Assembly: GCF_900101855.1 (NCBI RefSeq)
Contig: NZ_FMVC01000002.1
Coordinates: 563,599 to 627,598 of the forward strand
DNA from: Flavobacterium anhuiense
Lineage (GTDB): Bacteria; Bacteroidota; Bacteroidia; Flavobacteriales; Flavobacteriaceae
Length of the DNA stretch: 64,000 nt
Direction of reading: 5' to 3'
In this document: positions 44,366-52,845 of the stretch, in pieces
Numbering within the stretch: the stretch's first letter is position 1
Layout: each line of letters opens with the position of its first letter
Program-made: the position numbers and the translations under genes
The notes under the pieces: generated by a model
What the model was told of the DNA's origin: nothing
Databases searched by the model: none
Seen by the model: the letters and a program-made list of their open reading frames with translations, nothing else

Positions 44366-44652
44366 TCTGGTCAAAAGCTGCTAAAAATCAGCTTGAAAAA
44401 ATATACTTCCACATATTTAAAGAATCTAAAAGCAGAAACATTTCAAACAAAGTAATTGAGACTATTTATAGCTCTGTTACAATCTTAAAAACAAATTGGG
44501 AAATTTACGAATTGGATGAAATGAAGATTCCAAACGATGTAAATTATCGTGCATATGAAATTTATAGCTATAGAATATCTTATAAAATAACTTCAAAAGA
44601 GATTCACATTCTAAGAATTCGACATACAAGTCGTAATCCTAAAAAACTGTAA
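44350..44652 (+). CDS. ParE/RelE-family toxin
   Basis: The 100-residue protein shows the RelE/ParE fold pattern: IIWSKAAKNQLEKIYFHIFKES (first strand and helices), then YRAYEIYSYRISYKITSKEIHILRIRHTSRNPKKL (central sheet and C-terminal basic strand). The order of R and H residues in ILRIRHTSRNP is typical of ParE. Depending on subgroup the target is DNA gyrase or ribosome-bound mRNA. The gene is intact. Confidence 0.85.
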   Translation: MEKEIIWSKAAKNQLEKIYFHIFKESKSRNISNKVIETIYSSVTILKTNWEIYELDEMKIPNDVNYRAYEIYSYRISYKITSKEIHILRIRHTSRNPKKL

Positions 44653-44754
44653 TCATTTACTAAAACATCATAGTAATCTAATTTCCAAAACCAAAACCTT
44701 GATTTTACAATTTACTTTTGCTACATTTATTGTAAACTATTTAAAATCAAGACC

Positions 44755-44991
44755 ATGGCAGAATATATTGGTTATCTCGCATCTGTATTTATTGTTGGCG
44801 GTTTTTTGCTGAAAAATCTTCGAACAATCCGATTCATTAATATGTTTGGCTGTATCTGCTTCGTAATTTACGGCATCTTTTTAAACGATTACAGAGATTT
44901 CAACCAATGGCTTTGGCCTGTAATTATTCCGAATGCGATTTTAGCGTTTGTTCAGATTTATTATCTGACTTCCAAAAACGATAAATCTTAA
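44755..44991 (+). CDS. Small YgjV-like inner-membrane protein
   Basis: The 78-residue protein has three short hydrophobic segments (YIGYLASVFIVGGFLL, FINMFGCICFVIYGIFL, LWPVIIPNAILAFVQIYYL). Its layout and length resemble the bacterial YgjV family, whose role is unknown. It stands alone between the toxin and a hydrolase. Confidence 0.65.
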   Translation: MAEYIGYLASVFIVGGFLLKNLRTIRFINMFGCICFVIYGIFLNDYRDFNQWLWPVIIPNAILAFVQIYYLTSKNDKS

Positions 44992-45076
44992 AATTATGAT
45001 ATTTTAAAATAAAATTCTGATACACTTTTCGCCCACTCTACCCGTAACTTTAAGCTGAAAATTGAATTTTATTACC

Positions 45077-46015
45077 ATGTCAAAACTATATTCCCGAGTA
45101 GTCATTATACTTTTTTTAGTGACAAGTTGCGCTTCAAAAAAAACGAAATACGAAGACTATGTTTTTAAAACCAAAAGCGAAGAAGTAAATTATCAAACCT
45201 CTTACGATAAAGCTTTAAAACTTTGGAACATTCCGTACACCGAAGAAGATGTAAAAACAAGTTTCGGAACAGCGCATGTTGTAATGGCTGGCCCAAAAAA
45301 CGGAAAAGATCTGGTTTTGCTTCACGGAATGGATGCCAGTTCTACCATGTGGTATCCCAATATTAAAGCTTTTTCTAAAAATCATCGCATTTACGCAATT
45401 GATTTCATCATGGAACCCAATAAATCCAATTTGACAGCAAAACCGCTTTCGTCAGATGATATTGTTGCTTTTTACAACGAAGTTTTTACTCACTATAAAT
45501 TAAAGGATTTTGATATTATTGGCGCTTCACGCGGTGGCTGGATTGCCACCTTATTAGCCGTTCAAAAACCAAATTCAATTGATAAAATTGTTTTACTGAG
45601 TCCTGCCCAAACTTTCAAATTTCTTGACAAACCTAGAAAAACGACTTCGGCGTTAATGCTGAAACTTTTTCCTAGCGAAAAGAAATTCAGTAAAACATTA
45701 AACACTTTTTCAACTCATCCAGAAAATATAAGCCGCATTTACAAAAGGCAGTTTTATTTGGCCAATAAATATGCAAAATCCAATTCCAGCATGCTCAAAA
45801 TGATGCCCTTTTCAGATAAAGAATTAGAATCTATTCAAAACCCCGTTTTAGTTTTAATTGGCGACAAAGACGTTATTAATTCGGAAGAAAGTTTAGAAAG
45901 AGCACATAAACATCTAAAAAACAGTAAAACCAAAGTTGTACAAGATGCTGGGCATTTTCTAACTATCGATCAGCCCAAAACGGTGAATGATGCTGTAATT
46001 AATTTTTTAGAATAA
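45077..46015 (+). CDS. Alpha/beta hydrolase lipoprotein
   Basis: The 312-residue protein has a lipoprotein signal (VVIILFLVTSCASKKTK). Its hydrolase domain shows VLLHGMDASSTMWYPN (oxyanion), IIGASRGGWIATLLA (nucleophile elbow with Ser in GASRGG), IGDKDVINSEES (acid) and QDAGHFLTID (His). It is a complete triad, anchored in the envelope; the substrate is unknown. The ATG at 45077 is preferred to TTG 45062 because the signal peptide begins there. Confidence 0.82.
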   Translation: MSKLYSRVVIILFLVTSCASKKTKYEDYVFKTKSEEVNYQTSYDKALKLWNIPYTEEDVKTSFGTAHVVMAGPKNGKDLVLLHGMDASSTMWYPNIKAFSKNHRIYAIDFIMEPNKSNLTAKPLSSDDIVAFYNEVFTHYKLKDFDIIGASRGGWIATLLAVQKPNSIDKIVLLSPAQTFKFLDKPRKTTSALMLKLFPSEKKFSKTLNTFSTHPENISRIYKRQFYLANKYAKSNSSMLKMMPFSDKELESIQNPVLVLIGDKDVINSEESLERAHKHLKNSKTKVVQDAGHFLTIDQPKTVNDAVINFLE

Positions 46016-46123
46016 GATTTTACTGGATCTAATTTTATGAACTTTGACAAATTAGCTTTGAATAATAGTGCAAATTAGTACAATTCGGGACAGACTTTAA
46101 ATTACTTACTTACACAAACTTCG

Positions 46124-46131
46124 TATCTTTA
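46124..46131 (+). promoter_or_regulatory. uvrB promoter -7 element
   Basis: TATCTTTA, one base from TAnnTTTG, 26 bp before the uvrB ATG. No LexA-type box was recognised. Confidence 0.5.
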
Positions 46132-46157
46132 CAAAACCAAATTTTCAGTATACGCAA

Positions 46158-48149
46158 ATGAAATTTCAAGTTTCCTCAGAATATAGTCCAAAAGGAGATC
46201 AGCCTCAAGCCATACAAAAACTGGCGCAAGGTGTAGTCGACGGAGATAAATACCAAACTTTATTGGGAGTTACAGGTTCCGGAAAAACTTTTACTGTAGC
46301 CAATGTAATTCAGGAAGTGCAAAGACCAACTTTGGTTTTGGCGCACAATAAAACATTGGCGGCACAGTTATATTCAGAATTCAAGCAGTTTTTTCCAAAT
46401 AATGCTGTTGAATATTTTGTTTCGTACTACGACTACTATCAGCCTGAAGCTTTTATGCCCGTAACCGGAGTTTTCATTGAAAAAGATTTATCTATCAATG
46501 AAGAATTGGAGAAAATGCGTTTAAGCACCACTTCTTCTTTACTTTCAGGGCGTCGCGACGTTTTGGTCGTGGCATCAGTTTCCTGTCTGTATGGTATTGG
46601 AAACCCAGTTGAATTTAAAAAGAACGTAATTGAAATCAAACGCGATCAGGTTATTTCAAGAACTAAATTATTGCATAGTTTAGTACAGAGTTTATACGCC
46701 AGAACAGAAGCCGATTTTAACCCTGGAACTTTCAGGATTAAAGGAGATACGGTTGAAGTTTATCCGAGTTATGCAGATGATGCGTATCGAATTCATTTCT
46801 TTGGAGATGAAATCGAAGAAATCGAATCATTTGATGCCAAGACTTCTCAAGTTATAGAGAAATTTCAGAGATTAACCATTTATCCAGCCAATATGTTTGT
46901 GACTTCGCCAGAAGTTTTACAAGGTGCGATTTGGCAAATTCAGCAGGATTTGGTGAAACAGGTTGATTATTTTAAAGAAATCGGAAAACATCTCGAAGCC
47001 AAACGTTTGGAAGAAAGAACCAATTTTGATTTAGAAATGATTCGCGAATTGGGCTATTGTTCTGGAATTGAAAATTACTCGCGCTACCTGGACGGACGTG
47101 AAGCTGGAACAAGACCTTTCTGCCTTCTAGATTATTTCCCAAGCGATTATTTGATGGTTGTAGATGAAAGTCACGTAACCGTTTCGCAAGTTCATGCCAT
47201 GTACGGAGGCGACCGCAGCCGTAAAGAAAATTTGGTTGAATACGGTTTTAGATTACCTGCCGCCATGGACAACCGTCCGTTGAAATTCGAAGAATTCGAA
47301 GCATTGCAAAATCAGGTGATTTACGTCTCAGCAACTCCTGCCGATTACGAACTACAGAAATCTGATGGAATTTATGTAGAACAAATTATTCGCCCAACCG
47401 GGTTATTAGATCCAGAAATCGAAGTTCGTCCAAGTTTAAATCAGATCGATGATTTAATTGAGGAAATTCAGGTTCGTTGCGAATTGGACGAAAGGGTTTT
47501 AGTGACCACTTTAACCAAAAGAATGGCCGAAGAATTAGCTAAATATTTGACAAAAGTTAGCATCAGATGCCGTTATATCCATTCTGAAGTAGACACTTTA
47601 GAACGTATTGAAATCATGCAGGATTTACGAAAAGGCCTTTTTGATGTTTTAATTGGAGTAAACTTGCTTCGTGAAGGTTTGGATTTACCAGAAGTTTCGC
47701 TTGTTGCCATTTTAGATGCCGATAAAGAAGGTTTCTTGAGAAATCACAGATCTTTGACGCAGACTATTGGCCGTGCGGCGAGAAACTTAAATGGTAAAGC
47801 CATTATGTATGCTGATAAAATCACAGCGAGCATGCAGCGAACAATCGACGAAACCAATTACAGAAGAACCAAACAGATTAATTTCAACGTAGAAAACAAT
47901 ATCGTTCCGCAAGCGCTAAACAAAAAAATCGAAAGCGCATTTACCAAAAATCCGTTGGTAGAATATGAATTAGGACATCCGATTCCTGTTGCAGCTGAAC
48001 CAGAAACAGCTTATTTATCTAAAACAGAGTTGGAGAAAATGATTCGCGAAAAACGCAAAACGATGGAAAAAGCGGCTAAAGAATTGGACTTCTTGCAAGC
48101 TGCCAAACTTCGTGACGAAATTAAAAAACTACAGGAACAGCTGGCTTAG
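46158..48149 (+). CDS. uvrB: Excinuclease ABC subunit B
   Basis: The 663-residue DNA damage verifier of nucleotide excision repair shows Walker A TLLGVTGSGKTFT, the damage-probing hairpin region VSYYDYYQPEAFMP, and DEAD-like MVVDESHVTVSQ. It also has motif VI QTIGRAARN and a C-terminal UVR domain (LEKMIREKRKTMEKAAKELD onward) that binds UvrC. It works with UvrA and UvrC encoded elsewhere. The 3' end overlaps the convergent TerB-like gene by 4 bp. Confidence 0.99.
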   Translation: MKFQVSSEYSPKGDQPQAIQKLAQGVVDGDKYQTLLGVTGSGKTFTVANVIQEVQRPTLVLAHNKTLAAQLYSEFKQFFPNNAVEYFVSYYDYYQPEAFMPVTGVFIEKDLSINEELEKMRLSTTSSLLSGRRDVLVVASVSCLYGIGNPVEFKKNVIEIKRDQVISRTKLLHSLVQSLYARTEADFNPGTFRIKGDTVEVYPSYADDAYRIHFFGDEIEEIESFDAKTSQVIEKFQRLTIYPANMFVTSPEVLQGAIWQIQQDLVKQVDYFKEIGKHLEAKRLEERTNFDLEMIRELGYCSGIENYSRYLDGREAGTRPFCLLDYFPSDYLMVVDESHVTVSQVHAMYGGDRSRKENLVEYGFRLPAAMDNRPLKFEEFEALQNQVIYVSATPADYELQKSDGIYVEQIIRPTGLLDPEIEVRPSLNQIDDLIEEIQVRCELDERVLVTTLTKRMAEELAKYLTKVSIRCRYIHSEVDTLERIEIMQDLRKGLFDVLIGVNLLREGLDLPEVSLVAILDADKEGFLRNHRSLTQTIGRAARNLNGKAIMYADKITASMQRTIDETNYRRTKQINFNVENNIVPQALNKKIESAFTKNPLVEYELGHPIPVAAEPETAYLSKTELEKMIREKRKTMEKAAKELDFLQAAKLRDEIKKLQEQLA

Positions 48150-48550
48150 TTATGCTGTCCCTTAAAAATCTCTAGCAAAACTATTGGATTGATTACAGTA
48201 TTGGGAGATTTTTTCATCATTTCTAAAACACGTTTCACCGCAGCAAGATTCAATCCCATTTGTAAAGCAATCTGCTGAATGGCTTGAAATTCTCTTTCAT
48301 GTAAAACTCCGTCGCAATGCATTAGCAAAGCCAACCTGTAAAACTGATTAATGCGTTGCATCTCAGATGGAATGGGCAACGATTTGGTTTCCTGATGAAA
48401 TAAATCCTGAAATTCTTCTTCGCTAATATTCAATTCTACAGCTACAAGTCTTAAAAATTCAAGCTCACGTTTGTGCAAATGTCCGTCTACAGTGGCCAAT
48501 GTAATCATTTCTAAAAGTAAACTTCTTTTTTCTGCTTCTGTATTCATCAA
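48146..48550 (-). CDS. TerB-like helical protein
   Basis: The 134-residue all-helical protein repeats the TerB pattern: LLEMITLATVDGHLHKRELEFLRLVAVELNISEEEF, and then LALLMHCDGVLHEREFQAIQQIALQMGL. The two D-G-x-L-h-x-x-E motifs are like the metal-binding acidic loops of the TerB/DjlA fold. It is cytoplasmic and of unknown role; tellurite resistance should not be assumed. It is convergent with uvrB. Confidence 0.75.
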   Translation of the reverse strand: MMNTEAEKRSLLLEMITLATVDGHLHKRELEFLRLVAVELNISEEEFQDLFHQETKSLPIPSEMQRINQFYRLALLMHCDGVLHEREFQAIQQIALQMGLNLAAVKRVLEMMKKSPNTVINPIVLLEIFKGQHN

Positions 48551-48604
48551 TTTCTTATTTTTAGCTAAAATATTGCTTTTAAATAAAAATACAAAACACG
48601 GATA

Positions 48605-49402
48605 ATGAAGAAGATTTTCTTGATAATTTTACTTCTATTAACTTTTATCGGAAAAGCACAAAGCACCGCTTCTAAAAATGTATCGACTTTTACGATTGAA
48701 GCACCTCAGCTCAATACTTCAAAAAAAATCTGGATTTATCTTCCCGAAAATTATTCTAAAAATATTCAGAAAAAATACAGCGTTATTTACATTCACGATG
48801 CTCAAAACCTATTTGATGCTAAAACTTCGTATTCTGGTGAATGGAATGTTGACGAAAAATTGGACAGTTTAAAAGCAAAAGTAATTGTAGTAGGAATCGA
48901 ACATGGAAATGAAAAACGGATTGACGAATTAACGCCTTTCAAAAATGAAAAATATGGAGGAGGAAATGCCGATAATTATATAGAATTCATTGTAAAAACA
49001 TTAAAGCCACACATCGATAAAAATTACAGAACCAAAACAAAAGCAAAAAACACTATTCTTTTTGGAAGCTCACTTGGCGGATTGGTTTCGTATTACGGTG
49101 CTTTAAAATATCCAGAAGTTTTTGGAAAAGCAGGCGTTTTTTCGCCTTCATTCTGGTTTTCTCCTGAGATTTATACTTTTACAGAAAAACAACCTAAAAT
49201 CAAAACGAAAATTTATTTTCTGTGCGGCGATAAAGAAAGTGATGACATGGTAAACGATTTGACCAAGATGAAACGTTTACTAGATACAAAACGCTGTTAT
49301 TGCCTTCATCTAGACAAAACTAAAATTGTAAAAGGCGGAGAACACAATGAAAAACTTTGGCGAGATCATTTCGCAGAAGCAATTCTTTGGCTGGGCTATT
49401 AA
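48605..49402 (+). CDS. Secreted esterase (Fes/IroE-type alpha/beta hydrolase)
   Basis: The 265-residue protein has a signal peptide (FLIILLLLTFIGKAQS) and then an esterase-D-like hydrolase. The motifs are RVWIYLPENY-type KKIWIYLPENYSKN, YSVIYIHDAQNLFD, FGSSLGGLVSYYG (nucleophile Ser), FLCGDKESDDM (acid) and KGGEHNEKLW (His). It is 30 bp upstream of the dipeptide epimerase gene and probably shares its transcript. Peptide or siderophore esters are possible substrates of such enzymes. Confidence 0.8.
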   Translation: MKKIFLIILLLLTFIGKAQSTASKNVSTFTIEAPQLNTSKKIWIYLPENYSKNIQKKYSVIYIHDAQNLFDAKTSYSGEWNVDEKLDSLKAKVIVVGIEHGNEKRIDELTPFKNEKYGGGNADNYIEFIVKTLKPHIDKNYRTKTKAKNTILFGSSLGGLVSYYGALKYPEVFGKAGVFSPSFWFSPEIYTFTEKQPKIKTKIYFLCGDKESDDMVNDLTKMKRLLDTKRCYCLHLDKTKIVKGGEHNEKLWRDHFAEAILWLGY

Positions 49403-49432
49403 TTGAAAAAAAAATAAAAACATCGCATACCA

Positions 49433-50443
49433 ATGAAACTAATTTTAAGAGAATACAATCTCAAGCTAAAACACACTTTTACTATTTCAAGAGAGTCTAT
49501 TGATTTTCAGCCTTCGCTAATTGTAGAATTGCAAAGCGATGGTTTTTCTGGTTTTGGAGAAGCCACTTCAAATCCGTATTACAATATCACGGTTCCAATG
49601 ATGATGCAGGATTTAGAAAAAATCAGATCTATTATTGAAAATACTGAGAATGAAACTCCAGAAGTATTTTGGGCAAAAATCCATCCGCATTTAAAACAGG
49701 ATATGTTTGCCTTGTGCGCGTTGGATTTGGCTTATAATGACTTGTATGCTCGCAAAAAAGGCAAAAAACTTTATGAATTGTGGAATTACACCACCGAAAG
49801 AAATCCGATGACGGATTATACAATCGGAATTGCTTCTATCGAAAAAATGGTGGCTAAAATGCAGGAACTTCCATGGCCGATTTATAAAATTAAATTGGGA
49901 ACCAAAGAGGATATCGAAATTGTAAAAGCACTTCGCAAACATACGAATGCCGTTTTCAGAATTGATGCCAACTGCGGATGGGGAGTCGAAGAAACCATCA
50001 ACAACGCTGTAGAATTAAAAAAATTGGGCGTAGAATTTCTAGAACAGCCAATGAAAGCGGATAATTGGGAAGGGCATAAAGAAGTTTTCAAACATTCTGT
50101 TCTTCCTGTAATTGCAGACGAAAGCTGCATTATTGAAGAAGATGTAGCAAAATGCCACAATCATTTTCATGGTGTGAATGTGAAATTGGTAAAATGTGGC
50201 GGTTTAACTCCTGGAAAACGCATGATTGAGGAAGCTAAAAAACTAGGCTTAAGAACAATGGTGGGTTGTATGACGGAATCTACTGTTGGAATTTCTGCCA
50301 TTGCGCATTTGCTTCCGCAATTGGATTATGTAGATATGGACGGCGCACTTCTTTTAGCAGAAGATATTGCGACGGGAGTAACCATAAAAGATGGCATTGT
50401 AAGTTATTCAGATCTTAACGGAACTGGTGTTACACTTTTATAA
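49433..50443 (+). CDS. Dipeptide epimerase (L-Ala-D/L-Glu epimerase type)
   Basis: The 336-residue enolase-superfamily enzyme has K-x-K (YKIKLGTKED), metal ligands FRIDANCGW, EFLEQPM and VIADESC, and the second base VKLVKCGG. The C-terminal VDMDGALLLAED has the D-x-D motif that binds the dipeptide amino group in L-Ala-D/L-Glu epimerases. It would interconvert L-Ala-D-Glu from murein with L-Ala-L-Glu, allowing reuse. The gene is 2 bp upstream of the aminotransferase-like gene. Confidence 0.92.
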   Translation: MKLILREYNLKLKHTFTISRESIDFQPSLIVELQSDGFSGFGEATSNPYYNITVPMMMQDLEKIRSIIENTENETPEVFWAKIHPHLKQDMFALCALDLAYNDLYARKKGKKLYELWNYTTERNPMTDYTIGIASIEKMVAKMQELPWPIYKIKLGTKEDIEIVKALRKHTNAVFRIDANCGWGVEETINNAVELKKLGVEFLEQPMKADNWEGHKEVFKHSVLPVIADESCIIEEDVAKCHNHFHGVNVKLVKCGGLTPGKRMIEEAKKLGLRTMVGCMTESTVGISAIAHLLPQLDYVDMDGALLLAEDIATGVTIKDGIVSYSDLNGTGVTLL

Positions 50444-50445
50444 AA

Positions 50446-51480
50446 ATGACAGTCGATAAATTTCCAGATCGAGTTATTGAAATTGACCAAGAACAGTATT
50501 TGTATTTTGGCGGAACTGCTTATTTGGGACTTCCAACAAACAAAGAGTTTCAAGAATTAGTAATTCAAAACATTTTGAATTGGGGAACTACATACGGAAG
50601 CTCCAGAACGGCAAATATTCAGCTGTCAGCTTATGACGCAGGCGAAAGCTTTTTGGCTTCTCATATTGGTTCTGAAAAGACTGTCACAGTTTCTTCAGGA
50701 ATGCTGGCTGGAAAACTGGTTTTAGAAAAATTAAAAAAAGAAACCGATTGCTTTTATCATTTAAATGAAATTCATTCGGCTATTCAGATTGAAAATAGTT
50801 TTCCAATATTGTTAAACGGAAAATTAAACGATCGTCTGTTAGATTCAAAACCTGAAAAAATAACGATTTTAACCGATGGCGTTCCGTCTTTCGAAACAAA
50901 ACCTGCTGATTTATCATTTTTAGAAAAAATTTCAAAAAGCAAAGCAATTACTTTAGTAGTCGATGAATCGCATTCGCTAGGAATTACTGGCAAAAATGGT
51001 AGTGGAATTTATTCTTCAATTGAATTTCCCGTTAAAAGAAAAATAATGGTTTCTTCATTAGGAAAAGCTTTCGGATTAACTGGCGGTGTAATTGCTTCCG
51101 ATTCTGAATTTATAAATCAAATCAAAGAATTGGAAACTTTTACAAGTGCCGCAGGAATGAATCCTGCTTTTGTGCAGACACTTTCTGATGCCAGAGAAAT
51201 ATATAAAATACAGCATCAAAAACTGCTGGATAATCTAAATTATATTGATTCGATTTTAATCAAAAACAGCACTATCTTATTTGATAAAAACTATCCTTTA
51301 ATTTATCTTTTATCGAATGAATTAGTTGAAAAACTAAAACACGAAAACATTATTATTGCCAGTTTCAGATATAAAAAAGAAGCTGAGCCTTTAAACCGAA
51401 TTGTGATTACTGCCAATCATCTTAAACAGGATTTAGACAAACTTTTAAACGTTTTAAATGATTTTAATTATCGTTTTTAA
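50446..51480 (+). CDS. PLP-dependent aminotransferase of the alpha-oxoamine synthase type
   Basis: The 344-residue fold-type I PLP enzyme resembles 8-amino-7-oxononanoate synthase/2-amino-3-ketobutyrate ligase. It has YLGLPTNKEFQ, TYGSSRTANIQ, VVDESHSLGITG (PLP-binding Asp and His) and VSSLGKAFGLTGG (Schiff-base Lys). It is about 40 residues shorter than usual for these enzymes. Its position two bases after a murein dipeptide epimerase suggests amino-acid salvage, but biotin-type chemistry cannot be excluded. Confidence 0.82.
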   Translation: MTVDKFPDRVIEIDQEQYLYFGGTAYLGLPTNKEFQELVIQNILNWGTTYGSSRTANIQLSAYDAGESFLASHIGSEKTVTVSSGMLAGKLVLEKLKKETDCFYHLNEIHSAIQIENSFPILLNGKLNDRLLDSKPEKITILTDGVPSFETKPADLSFLEKISKSKAITLVVDESHSLGITGKNGSGIYSSIEFPVKRKIMVSSLGKAFGLTGGVIASDSEFINQIKELETFTSAAGMNPAFVQTLSDAREIYKIQHQKLLDNLNYIDSILIKNSTILFDKNYPLIYLLSNELVEKLKHENIIIASFRYKKEAEPLNRIVITANHLKQDLDKLLNVLNDFNYRF

Positions 51481-51578
51481 TCATTTAAAAAAACTACCTT
51501 TGCAAAAAGTAAATAATGGTTTTTTAAGTTCAAGTAACGATTGGAAAAACCTGAAACTTTAAACATGAAACAAAAATT

Positions 51579-52043
51579 ATGACAAATAACGATATACTTA
51601 AAAAACTTCGCGTGGCTTTGATGCTCCGTGATGACCAAATAGTTGAAATTTTAGAATTAGTAGATTTTAGAATTTCGAAATCAGAATTAGGCGCTTTTTT
51701 CAGAGCAGAAGATCATCCGAATTATATGGAATGTGGCGATCAGGTTTTACGCAATTTCTTAAACGGATTAGTAATCCATTTAAGAGGAACGAAAGAAAAC
51801 CCTAAAAATCCAAACGAGGTTTTAGCAAAGCATAAAGCTGAAATTCCGAAAAGAGAAACTTCTAAAGAAAGACCAGAATTTAAAACTACACCAAAAGATT
51901 CTGAAAAATACAGAGGCGATAAAAGTCCATCAAAATCAGGTTCAGCAGCCGGAAAGCCTAAAAAGAAATCATTCCCAAAAGGAAATGGAAAACCGGTTGT
52001 TGTAGAAAAAGTGGTTTACAAAAACGGGAAGAATAAGAAATAA
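51579..52043 (+). CDS. DUF1456 (YehS-like) protein with a basic tail
   Basis: The 154-residue protein begins with the DUF1456 pair of helical repeats: NDILKKLRVALMLRDDQIVEILELVDFRISKSELGAFFRAEDHPNY and then CGDQVLRNFLNGLVIHLRG. The C-terminal 70 residues are Lys/Pro/Ser-rich and probably disordered, with a nucleic-acid-binding flavour (KPKKKSFPKGNGKPV). The family is of unknown function. An exact 21-bp inverted repeat terminator follows. Confidence 0.85.
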   Translation: MTNNDILKKLRVALMLRDDQIVEILELVDFRISKSELGAFFRAEDHPNYMECGDQVLRNFLNGLVIHLRGTKENPKNPNEVLAKHKAEIPKRETSKERPEFKTTPKDSEKYRGDKSPSKSGSAAGKPKKKSFPKGNGKPVVVEKVVYKNGKNKK

Positions 52044-52060
52044 TTTAACCTTAAAGTTTT

Positions 52061-52135
52061 ATAGCCACGAATTCACGAATTATTTTTGATAATCTTTGAA
52101 AATAAAAATTCGTGAATTCGTGGCTATCTTTTTTT
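52061..52135. terminator. Bidirectional 21-bp stem terminator
   Basis: The left arm 52061-52081 (ATAGCCACGAATTCACGAAT plus T) and right arm 52107-52127 are exact inverted copies, followed by a T run on the + strand. The GCCACGAATT wording recurs at about 62998-63025 and 63232-63251. Confidence 0.8.
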
Positions 52136-52842
52136 TAAATTTTATTCTCCTCGATTTTATCAAAAAAAGCATCTTTAAAAGTCGCTCCTATCGGCAGTTC
52201 TTTTCCATTGATAAATACCGAAAAATTATCTGTCGATTCAACGTGTTTTAAAGAAACAACATATGATTTATAAATCTGTATAAACTCATTTTCCGGTAAC
52301 GATTCAATTACATTTTTCAAAGACGAATGCGTTATAATCTGTTGTTTTTCTGTATGAATGCAAACATAATTCTGGAGACTTTCTATATATAAAATGTCTC
52401 TCAAAAACACTTTCTGAAATTTATTCTTCCCATCTGTTTTAACAAAAAGAAAATCAGGCAGATTGCTCTGATTTGAGATTTCTATTTTAGGTTCTGAATT
52501 CAGCTTTGAAACCGCTTGATAAAAACGTTCAAACGAAATCGGTTTCAATAAATAATCGACTGCATTCAATTCAAAACCTTCTAAAGCAAAATCTGGATAA
52601 GCGGTTGTGAAAATGACTTTTATATTTTTCGAAATGATTCTAGAAAGCTGCAATCCCGTTAACTGAGGCATTTGAATATCCAAGAAAATCACATCAACAG
52701 ATTGTGTGTTTAAAAATTCCAATGCTTTTAATGAATCATTAAAAACTCCAACTTTTTCAAGAAAATTTACTTTTCCTATATAGTTTTCCAATATTCTGGT
52801 TGCAGGCGGTTCATCGTCTACAATAATGCATTTAAAAGCCAT
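52135..52842 (-). CDS. LytTR-family response regulator
   Basis: The 235-residue regulator has a receiver domain (CIIVDDEPPATRIL, phospho-acceptor VIFLDIQMPQLTGLQ, TTAYPDFALEGF, and KPISFERF). It also has a C-terminal LytTR DNA-binding domain (FLFVKTDGKNKFQKV, DILYIESLQNYVCIH, THSSLKNVIESL, SYVVSLKHVE). It lies 3 bp after the sensor kinase gene and is its cognate partner. LytTR regulators often control envelope and secreted products; the target here is unknown. Confidence 0.93.
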   Translation of the reverse strand: MAFKCIIVDDEPPATRILENYIGKVNFLEKVGVFNDSLKALEFLNTQSVDVIFLDIQMPQLTGLQLSRIISKNIKVIFTTAYPDFALEGFELNAVDYLLKPISFERFYQAVSKLNSEPKIEISNQSNLPDFLFVKTDGKNKFQKVFLRDILYIESLQNYVCIHTEKQQIITHSSLKNVIESLPENEFIQIYKSYVVSLKHVESTDNFSVFINGKELPIGATFKDAFFDKIEENKI

Positions 52843-52845
52843 AGA

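Noticed and set aside
48146..48550. Tellurite-resistance function for the TerB-like protein
   Set aside because: No other ter genes are present; the fold similarity alone does not support that role.
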